From CAYGZC01 sp964354225 (lineage in GTDB: Bacteria; Bacteroidota; Ignavibacteria; UBA10030; SZUA-254): a DNA stretch of 5,053 nucleotides. The translations under genes were made by a program, and so were the position numbers. Positions 1-5,053 of this stretch are shown here, in pieces. The DNA is taken from positions 1-5,053 of the forward strand of contig CAYGZC010000312.1 in NCBI GenBank assembly GCA_964354225.1, given 5' to 3'. The notes under the pieces were generated by a model. That model was not told the origin of the DNA and made no database searches. It was given only the letters and a program-made list of their open reading frames with translations. Position 1 is the first letter of the stretch. Each line of letters opens with the position of its first letter.

Positions 1-1365
1 GGAGACGGTTCATTATTAACAAATATTCACACATCAGATTGGAACGGAGGTGGTTCACCTTCAGCGCTGCTGTGGCGAACCGGCAGTATCGGAATTGGTA
101 CATCAACTCCCGGCGCAGGACTTGTTGTCTCGGGATCGGGATTGTGGAGCTCTGCCCTTGGAATTGAAAACACAACGGCTGACATTGAATGGCGGCTTGC
201 CACATCAAATGATTCAAGTTTCCATTTTGTAAAACTCACAGGAGTAACCATTACTCCACTAACGCTCGCAGCAAATGGTAATGTTGGCATTGGTGTCTCA
301 CCTCCAACAAAAAAATTAGACGTTAACGGTCCTACTCATATCAAAGATACCATTGCGGTAGGTTCACCAACTCAGAACGGGACATTTCAATTGTATCGGA
401 ACGGTTCATCATTTCCAGTGGTATGGATGGAGAATTTTTCAACGCATGGCGGGAGAATAGTAGCACTGGATGAAATAGGTGTCGTCACGGGCCAACTCAG
501 ACCGAGTAGTTCAGGGACCGGCGGCACACTTGAATTATATCGTAATACAACCGGAGGTCTGGGTTTTTATGCCACTGGCAATGTAGACGGAACACAACAA
601 GGGTATATGTCTGTAAGCGGTCCAAGCCGCTCGGCAATAATCGATACGCGCGTAAGCGGAAACTCCTCTGTTCAATTGCCCGATAATTCCATTGCTGCAA
701 CCGAAATCCTCGATGAACCAGGCATTGCTCATAATCTCAGCACTAACTCTGTGAACATAACCGGGAATTCATCGATGGTCGACATCGACACCGTATCAAT
801 CACGATCCCTGCCCCAGGGTACATCTACGTCCACGCGCGAGCGATGGCATATCTCTCTGGAACAATAAATGGCAATCACGTTCTCGCTCAGATCGATACG
901 ACAGAAGGTGGATCGTGGATACCCGGTAAACATACCGAAATCGGGATGGACATCGCTTCTACGGGTACCAGTATGCTCGATCTTAGTGTGCAGCAAGTGT
1001 TTTTCAAACAAGCAGGTACATATACCTTTCGGTTAGAGGCAATGCCGTATTTTGTATCCTCCGGTGGTAATGAAAATATATACTATCCAGTCATTACCGC
1101 AATATACTTCCCAACCTCTTATGGTGCTGTTACAACAGTTGTCTCGGGTGCAGATGCTGCGGGCTTCAATGCTCTTCCGGTCTCAGTGCGTACTCCCACA
1201 TCACCAGCAATACCATCAACGGTTACTAATGCTTATCAGGTGGACCTCCGCGAGCTTGAATTGAGAGCCACAAAAGCCCGGCTCGCGGCTGAAGAAGCAG
1301 AACACAAACTCATGGAAGCGAAGATGGAATATAATCAGCGCAATTCTGATGACAAGAATAAGTAA
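1..1365 (+). CDS. Tail-fibre-like surface protein, 5'-truncated by the window
   Basis: The frame is open from base 1 to the TAA at 1363-1365, giving 454 residues with no start in the window; the true N-terminus lies upstream. Residues 27-45 and 92-110 are two copies of a 19-residue pattern G-x-[IV]-G-I-G-x-S-x-P-x(3)-L-x-V-x-G, as seen in phage-tail-fibre-like proteins and secreted proteins of the Bacteroidetes/Chlorobi group. Residues 126-137 and 174-185 are a second repeat (GTFQLYRN / GTLELYRN). A linker with LPDNSIAATEILDEPGIAHN follows at about 226-245. Residues about 247-372 alternate strands and turns (ITIPAPGYIYVHARA, FFKQAGTYTFRLEA), which suggests a C1q/TNF-like jelly roll; this is inferred from pattern only. 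Residues about 411-451 form a charged Leu/Ala-rich helix, probably a coiled coil that oligomerises the protein. I see no S74 chaperone motif and no T9SS sorting domain. It probably forms a trimeric fibre at the cell surface; ligand and function are unknown. Confidence 0.85.
   Translation, partial: GDGSLLTNIHTSDWNGGGSPSALLWRTGSIGIGTSTPGAGLVVSGSGLWSSALGIENTTADIEWRLATSNDSSFHFVKLTGVTITPLTLAANGNVGIGVSPPTKKLDVNGPTHIKDTIAVGSPTQNGTFQLYRNGSSFPVVWMENFSTHGGRIVALDEIGVVTGQLRPSSSGTGGTLELYRNTTGGLGFYATGNVDGTQQGYMSVSGPSRSAIIDTRVSGNSSVQLPDNSIAATEILDEPGIAHNLSTNSVNITGNSSMVDIDTVSITIPAPGYIYVHARAMAYLSGTINGNHVLAQIDTTEGGSWIPGKHTEIGMDIASTGTSMLDLSVQQVFFKQAGTYTFRLEAMPYFVSSGGNENIYYPVITAIYFPTSYGAVTTVVSGADAAGFNALPVSVRTPTSPAIPSTVTNAYQVDLRELELRATKARLAAEEAEHKLMEAKMEYNQRNSDDKNK
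79..330 (+). repeat. Two GIG fibre repeats in the first gene
   Basis: The copies are bases 79-135 (TGSIGIGTSTPGAGLVVSG) and 274-330 (NGNVGIGVSPPTKKLDVNG). They align over 19 residues without a gap, with the G, IV, GIG, S, P, L, V and G positions kept. The 65-base-pair-plus copies have diverged at DNA level, so this is an old protein repeat rather than a recent duplication. The 139 bases between them encode a beta-rich spacer. Confidence 0.8.
376..555 (+). repeat. LYRN protein repeat in the first gene
   Basis: Bases 376-411 (NGTFQLYRNGSS) and 520-555 (GGTLELYRNTTG) encode a matching strand-turn motif exactly 48 residues apart. The spacing suggests two equivalent units of a fibre shaft. The match is short, so a chance resemblance remains possible. 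Confidence 0.5.
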
Positions 1366-1377
1366 CCAAGGAAGGCT

Positions 1378-1384
1378 GAGGTGA
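1378..1384 (+). promoter_or_regulatory. Ribosome binding site of the T9SS-sorted small protein
   Basis: GAGGTGA lies 4 nt before the ATG at 1389, inside the 23-nt gap after the fibre gene. It supports the 1389 start and translation from a shared transcript. Confidence 0.7.
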
Positions 1385-1388
1385 AATT

Positions 1389-1943
1389 ATGAAAACAAAA
1401 TTCGTGATCGTAAATTTACATGGGAAAATCATCGCACTATTTCTCGTACTTATATTAGCCAGTGACTTCTCTATATCTCAGAATACTCAGGTTACATGGT
1501 ACTCATTCAACATGGGATACGCTGAACCGAAAGCTGGTAACACGATGGTAAAGTCGGTTGTCGGACAAAATTTTGTCGGCATGACTCAATTATCAAACAC
1601 GCAAGTCATAAGCGGATTTCTTGCGGATACACTGTTCAGAAGTACAATCGTCGATGTGAAGGATCAAGAACAACTACCTACCTCCTACTCGCTCTGGCAA
1701 AATTATCCTAATCCATTCAACCCAAACACAACAATACATTTTGAGCTTCCAAAAGAATCACATGTAACACTAAAAGTATATAACATTCTTGGACGAGAAG
1801 TGCTTACGATTTTGGACGAGGATAAAGTTGCCGGAAGGTATGATTTGAGGATAGATGGAACATCGCTTGCCAGCAGCGTGTACTTTTACCGGTTGGTTGC
1901 TGACGATTATATGGCAACAAAAAAATTATTACTCGTTAGGTAA
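1389..1943 (+). CDS. Small exported protein with a T9SS type A sorting domain
   Basis: This 184-residue protein has three parts. Residues 1-30 are a signal peptide: Lys at 2, 4 and 13, a hydrophobic core IIALFLVLILAS at 14-25, and likely cleavage SIS|Q after residue 30. Residues 31-90 are a short beta-rich domain holding VVGQNFVGMT and VISGFLAD. The VGQ...G...SGFL arrangement is one I associate with small secreted proteins of Ignavibacteria/Chlorobi. Residues 97-184 are the C-terminal sorting domain: SLWQNYPNPFNPNT at 101-114, VYNILGREV at 130-138, LASSVYFYRLV at 160-170 and KKLLLVR at the very end. By family knowledge, such domains route a Sec-exported protein through the T9SS outer-membrane pore and are normally removed when the protein is attached to the surface or released. 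After both cuts only about 65 residues would remain, so a carrier, adaptor or anchor role is more likely than an enzyme. It sits 23 nt after the fibre gene and 34 nt before the dockerin gene. Confidence 0.93.
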   Translation: MKTKFVIVNLHGKIIALFLVLILASDFSISQNTQVTWYSFNMGYAEPKAGNTMVKSVVGQNFVGMTQLSNTQVISGFLADTLFRSTIVDVKDQEQLPTSYSLWQNYPNPFNPNTTIHFELPKESHVTLKVYNILGREVLTILDEDKVAGRYDLRIDGTSLASSVYFYRLVADDYMATKKLLLVR

Positions 1944-1972
1944 AAAATATTTTTAAAAAAATAATAGTGAGG
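1943..1972 (+). promoter_or_regulatory. AT-rich gap with the ribosome binding site of the dockerin gene
   Basis: The 34-nt gap is almost all A/T and starts with the perfect 12-nt palindrome AAAAATATTTTT at 1943-1954, which overlaps the last base of the preceding stop codon. GTGAGG at 1967-1972 is the Shine-Dalgarno site, 5 nt before the ATG at 1978. The palindrome has no G or C, so it is a poor terminator. It could be an AT-rich translation enhancer or a weak promoter element, but I find no convincing -33/-7 pair. Confidence 0.5.
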
Positions 1973-1977
1973 TTTTT

Positions 1978-4734
1978 ATGGTACGATTAGCGATTTTTCT
2001 TGGCTCTTTTACAATCTTTTTATTTTTGTCACAATCACTGTGTGCTCAAAGCTACCCTTCCCTGCTTTCATATAACGAATCAAACACGACTCGCGGCAGT
2101 GCTTCAGCTTCGGTTCATCGGGTAAGAAGGGAGAATGAGAATTATTTAGAGACATTCTTTTCGCCTGATACCATTCCAACCCTGAGTATTCCCGTTCTCG
2201 AGAATGCCCTGGGTAATCTTGTGCCGGATGGTGTAGTTAATATTCTCGATCTCCTCCGGCTCAGAGATATCACTATCGTCAGACCCCCGACCCCATCTCC
2301 ATACGAATTGGGAAAAGGTGATCTGAACCGTGATGGGAAGATCGATGCTCAGGACTTGAACATCCTCAGGGACATCTTGCTCCACAAGGCGAGTGTTCCA
2401 TACCTCGTCGACGCAACCGGCGGGAAAGTACTTGGAGATGGGATTACACTTACACTGCCACTCGGTGCTGTTGACTCAACGATCATAATCTCCATAAAAC
2501 GAAATTCTGAATCCGAGTTTGCTCAAGATATGGGTGTGGATACTAAGGGAGCTATACAAGATTCTGCATACTTCATGGCGAGCTTCGAGATCACATCCAG
2601 CACGCTCGATTTCAAGCTGCCGGTTGGGGCAACGATCAAGCTCGACAGCATACCTCCGTGCGCGTATCAGGGATTGAACGGACTTTTTGCCGCTGTTCCG
2701 GATAGAGATGGCGATGGAAGAACGGAATTATTTCTGATTAATGAGTTAAATGTAAGCAGTGACTCACTGACACTAACGGCGGGTGATATTGCAGTACCTT
2801 CTATTCAATCGTTATCTGTTTCATCAATTGAACCGGGGCTACCTATGATCATTACCGGTCATGGATTTGGCAATGATGTGCAAAATATCTTCATCCATTT
2901 TCAATCTACTCTTACAGACACATTTCGTGTCACCCTTCCAACCACAGCTGATGACTCAACGATCTTTTTCACGGTGTCCGACATACCTCAAGGTCAATTT
3001 CAATTGACTGTCCGGAATGTACTAACCGGATTAATTAGCAATGCAATCCCAATTGAAATTTCTTCATATAGTTCTGTGGTTGATGATATTCGCACCACAA
3101 TCGTGAATTTCTATTCTAATTTGGCAATGTCTATTGATTCAGTAAACGATGATGATCTTGTTAATGCTATTGAAGATACCACAATCCGGAATCATTACTA
3201 TAACCTAATGCAAGCGGAACGTGCATTCGTTGATTCGGGAATAATATATTTCTCTACTCTTGCCGATTCATTACTTGAGGGATGGAGATCCTTCGGCACA
3301 TTCATTCAGAACTTGAACCAGTCAGCGTTGATAGGAAAAGAATACCGGAATGCCTCTCTCTCCCATTCGGCAGAGTGTCAGCCTTGTATACCATATCGTA
3401 AAAGATTAAACCAAATGGCGAATGACATTTTAGCACTGACCAAGCGGTACAATAAGGAAGCTGCCGATTGCGCCATGTTGAGATTCGCAAATCCTCCCTT
3501 TTGCGAGCCGTGCATTGCGGCAGAACGTATCCGGAAACAGGTGTTAAGCAATACCGACATCGAAGCGTTATTAGCTAACCTGTATAATGATTGCGTATGC
3601 AGAAACTGCGGTGGTTCGAACTGCGACAAGTGTGACCGGACTACATTTATTGGATTCGGTCCTCAAGGAAAGAAAATCTCCGGAGGATACAGCGGAAACG
3701 GTTTCTCCACTACCGGTTGTTGTATCAACATCATCCGATACAAACGGAATATCTGCATAGTTATTCCGCAATATTTCCGGGGTAATGGTAGTCCCGTCCC
3801 GATTGATCAACATCCGGGTCTTTCCTGCCCGCCGACATTAATGTTCCAGAACGTTTCCAGGGTAAGTTCAGAATTAGATACACATGCACATGCCGGCAGC
3901 ATCATCAAAGTCACGAATGCACCGGTCCCTTACAATATCGTCGGTATCCTGAATGATAACGGCAGGGCGTTTATTCCACAAGTCCCCATGAACACAAAAG
4001 TAACATTCTCGATGTACGATCCAGTCACCGGACTGTACGATCCAAACGTCGGTACGTACACAACTGGATCAACGCCGGGCGGATTTGACCGACCAATCCT
4101 TCTCTTCCAGCCAACGACGGAGATCAGGAGAATTGCTATGCGCATCGGAGAGATCAAGCATGATTCCGTATCGTTGGATTGGCAGCGGATCGATTACTCG
4201 CTGAATGTTACAGGTGCCGACACAGGTAAGATGGTCAATGTCGGATTCGAAGCAAATGCTCTTCTTTCTGTGAGACTCGAAGATCCACAGGGCAGCGTCC
4301 TGCTGGATAACAATAATACGGACTGTTACTTCCACCCTCGAGTTCGGCTCAATCAGGTCGGAACCTACACACTGCGGATGTCGTACGGTGTGAGCGGACA
4401 GGCGGGATCGTTCACAGTTGGTGTCGATTACTATCCGAAGTCACCCATCGGAACATGGTTCCTGTGCGGTGGCTTCATCGTTGATACATTGTACGAAGAG
4501 CTTTCCCCCTATCTCATCGAAGATCCGCTCGCCATCATTCCGGGTGACACGGTGGTTGTCGAGCATGGTGTATATCTCCTGTTCGAACACGGAGGGTCGG
4601 TAACATCGAACGGAATTCTCATGGGGAACGGCTCGTCGGCAAAGCCAATCAAGCTGAAACATGCCGGTACTGCGAAGCGGGAGCTTGCAACAATCAAAGA
4701 ACCTGTCTCCGGGCGAAAGGAGGTGGAGCCATGA
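1978..4734 (+). CDS. Large modular exported protein with dockerin-like, TIG-like, Cys-rich and PPC-like regions
   Basis: This 918-residue protein starts at an ATG preceded by GTGAGG. Residues 1-23 are a signal peptide, cleaved at LCA|Q. Residues 79-135 are a dockerin-like pair. Loop 2 (D115, N117, D119, D123, D126, in GDLNRDGKIDAQDL) is an intact calcium loop; loop 1 (N80, D84, N88, D91) is degenerate. Residues about 145-225 resemble ZU5 (GGKV, then LTLPLGAV), followed by a DRDGDG loop at 242-247. Residues about 273-362 resemble an IPT/TIG Ig fold (SIEPGLPMIITGHGFG). Residues about 365-553 are mostly helical and hold four CxxC motifs (467, 509, 541, 549); I do not recognise this region. Residues about 636-712 look like a carboxypeptidase-regulatory-type beta domain (NDNGRAFIPQVP). 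Residues about 727-818 resemble PPC (LEDPQGSVLLDN, QVGTYTLRMSYG). Residues 845-895 read as one right-handed beta-helix turn, and the end is short and hydrophilic. There is no T9SS sorting domain and no catalytic signature I can name. It is probably a periplasmic or surface scaffold, or a binding protein. The stop overlaps the next start (ATGA). Confidence 0.9.
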   Translation: MVRLAIFLGSFTIFLFLSQSLCAQSYPSLLSYNESNTTRGSASASVHRVRRENENYLETFFSPDTIPTLSIPVLENALGNLVPDGVVNILDLLRLRDITIVRPPTPSPYELGKGDLNRDGKIDAQDLNILRDILLHKASVPYLVDATGGKVLGDGITLTLPLGAVDSTIIISIKRNSESEFAQDMGVDTKGAIQDSAYFMASFEITSSTLDFKLPVGATIKLDSIPPCAYQGLNGLFAAVPDRDGDGRTELFLINELNVSSDSLTLTAGDIAVPSIQSLSVSSIEPGLPMIITGHGFGNDVQNIFIHFQSTLTDTFRVTLPTTADDSTIFFTVSDIPQGQFQLTVRNVLTGLISNAIPIEISSYSSVVDDIRTTIVNFYSNLAMSIDSVNDDDLVNAIEDTTIRNHYYNLMQAERAFVDSGIIYFSTLADSLLEGWRSFGTFIQNLNQSALIGKEYRNASLSHSAECQPCIPYRKRLNQMANDILALTKRYNKEAADCAMLRFANPPFCEPCIAAERIRKQVLSNTDIEALLANLYNDCVCRNCGGSNCDKCDRTTFIGFGPQGKKISGGYSGNGFSTTGCCINIIRYKRNICIVIPQYFRGNGSPVPIDQHPGLSCPPTLMFQNVSRVSSELDTHAHAGSIIKVTNAPVPYNIVGILNDNGRAFIPQVPMNTKVTFSMYDPVTGLYDPNVGTYTTGSTPGGFDRPILLFQPTTEIRRIAMRIGEIKHDSVSLDWQRIDYSLNVTGADTGKMVNVGFEANALLSVRLEDPQGSVLLDNNNTDCYFHPRVRLNQVGTYTLRMSYGVSGQAGSFTVGVDYYPKSPIGTWFLCGGFIVDTLYEELSPYLIEDPLAIIPGDTVVVEHGVYLLFEHGGSVTSNGILMGNGSSAKPIKLKHAGTAKRELATIKEPVSGRKEVEP
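2212..2382 (+). other. Dockerin-like double EF-hand segment, near the N-terminus
   Basis: Two 12-residue loops begin at residues 80 and 115 of the large protein, each followed by a helix with a similar pattern (DLLRLRDI and DLNILRDIL). The second has D, N, D, D and D at positions 1, 3, 5, 9 and 12. The first has N, V, D, N and D there, so its calcium site is weakened at position 3. By family knowledge, type I dockerins bind cohesin modules. No cohesin is visible in this window. Confidence 0.78.
3376..3633 (+). repeat. Duplicated CxxC-I motif and cysteine cluster
   Basis: Residues 467-479 (CQPCIPYRKRLNQ) and 509-521 (CEPCIAAERIRKQ) share C-[QE]-P-C-I followed by a basic helix, with the first cysteines 42 residues apart. 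Then come C539, C541, C544, C549 and C552 in the spacing C-x-C-x2-C-x4-C-x2-C. C498 lies between, and C581, C582, C593 and C617 follow. The region could bind metal or be held by disulfides; being exported favours disulfides, but the sequence does not decide. Confidence 0.7.
4716..4725 (+). promoter_or_regulatory. Strong ribosome binding site of the last gene
   Basis: AAAGGAGGTG is a near-perfect anti-16S complement, placed inside the end of the dockerin gene. GGAGG ends 7 nt before the ATG at 4731. It decides for that ATG rather than the second in-frame ATG at 4740, which would be 16 nt away. Confidence 0.85.
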
Positions 4735-5053
4735 ACGCGATGAGATTATTGCTGACGCTGTGTGCATTCCTCCTGATCCTTCCGGGAATTGGTATCGCAC
4801 AATATTTATATTTAGACAGTTCACTTACGATAACTTCGCCTACAACGTTCGATAGTGTAAGAATAACATCAACCGGTCGGCTAACGGCGGATGATTCAAT
4901 CGCCGTCCTTGGGAATTTGACCATCGACAGTGGTGGAGTGGTCACTCACTCATTAAGACTTCTTTCTGGCTTACGGTTGAATGTTTTAGGAATGCTGGAA
5001 GTGAAATCGGGTGGAGCAATTGATGTGAGCAGCAAAGGGCTTCTGGGTGGACA
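4731..5053 (+). CDS. Exported beta-helix-like surface protein, 3'-truncated by the window
   Basis: The frame is open from the ATG at 4731 to the window end, giving 107 residues without a stop. The start overlaps the preceding TGA as ATGA and has a strong ribosome binding site, so the two genes are probably translationally coupled. Residues 1-23 are a signal peptide (MNAMRLLLTL, then a hydrophobic core), cleaved at GIA|Q. The rest alternates short hydrophobic strands and Gly/Asp/Ser turns: SLTITS, SVRITSTGRLTA, IAVLGNLTIDSGG, LRLNVLGMLEVKSGGAIDVS, SKGLLGG. The end of this stretch matches the G-x-I-D-V-S-x-K-G-x-x-G-G pattern I associate with right-handed beta-helix adhesin-like proteins. Full length, C-terminal anchoring and function cannot be seen. 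Confidence 0.85.
   Translation, partial: MNAMRLLLTLCAFLLILPGIGIAQYLYLDSSLTITSPTTFDSVRITSTGRLTADDSIAVLGNLTIDSGGVVTHSLRLLSGLRLNVLGMLEVKSGGAIDVSSKGLLGG

Noticed and set aside
142..1365. Start of the first gene at the TTG at 142
   Set aside because: The same frame is open to base 1 and already encodes a full GIG repeat at 79-135, so the gene begins upstream and 142 is internal.
1..1365. Prophage tail fibre gene
   Set aside because: The fibre repeats also occur in cellular surface proteins of this lineage, and no neighbouring gene looks phage-like; the next gene carries a T9SS sorting domain.
1943..1960. Intrinsic terminator between genes 2 and 3
   Set aside because: The palindrome is purely A/T with no G-C stem, so it would not form a stable hairpin.
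1978..2046. Lipoprotein signal at Cys22 of the large protein
   Set aside because: The residues before the cysteine are QSL; a lipobox needs Gly, Ala or Ser just before it. Signal peptidase I cleavage at LCA|Q fits better.
4640..4740. Frameshift that split one long beta-helix gene into genes 3 and 4
   Set aside because: Gene 4 has its own strong ribosome binding site and a clear signal peptide, and neither alternative frame before 4731 continues a beta-helix pattern.
4441..4824. Antisense 127-residue open frame across the junction of genes 3 and 4
   Set aside because: It lies opposite two well-supported genes and its product has no recognisable domain or secretion signal; it looks like a shadow frame. 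The other antisense frames were dropped for the same reason.

Overview
The window reads as one piece of bacterial chromosome with four consecutive genes on the + strand, all apparently encoding exported or surface proteins. The strongest lineage clue is the second gene. It ends in a type A C-terminal sorting domain of the type IX secretion system (T9SS), with the NYPNPFNP motif, a VYNILGREV strand and a KKLLLVR end. T9SS is confined to the Bacteroidetes/Chlorobi/Ignavibacteria side of the FCB group. The G-x-[IV]-G-I-G fibre repeats, a dockerin-like motif pair and good Shine-Dalgarno sites make an Ignavibacteria-, Kapabacteria- or Chlorobi-like organism my best guess. No housekeeping gene is present to settle this.

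Layout. (1) Bases 1-1365: 3' part of a tail-fibre-like protein with two exact-spacing GIG repeats, a probable beta-sandwich head and a C-terminal coiled coil; its start lies upstream. (2) Bases 1389-1943: a 184-residue protein consisting of a signal peptide, about 60 residues of small beta-rich domain and a T9SS sorting domain. (3) Bases 1978-4734: a 918-residue modular exported protein. In order it has a signal peptide, an N-terminal dockerin-like EF-hand pair, a ZU5-like segment, an IPT/TIG-like Ig fold, an unrecognised helical and cysteine-rich region with four CxxC motifs, a carboxypeptidase-regulatory-like beta domain, a PPC-like beta domain and one beta-helix-like turn. (4) Bases 4731-5053: the start of another exported, beta-helix-like protein that runs off the window.

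The gaps are 23 nt, 34 nt and a 4-nt ATGA overlap, and every internal start has a Shine-Dalgarno sequence, so the four are probably one transcription unit. I see no convincing promoter or terminator, no RNA gene, mobile element or CRISPR. The proteins look like parts of one surface assembly: a fibre, a small T9SS-anchored carrier, a dockerin-bearing multidomain protein and a beta-helix protein. That joint role is inference from order and domain content. The most unusual points are the cysteine-rich duplicated region of gene 3, the orphan N-terminal dockerin, the lack of a sorting domain on gene 3, and a glutamine immediately after the predicted cleavage site in all three visible signal peptides.
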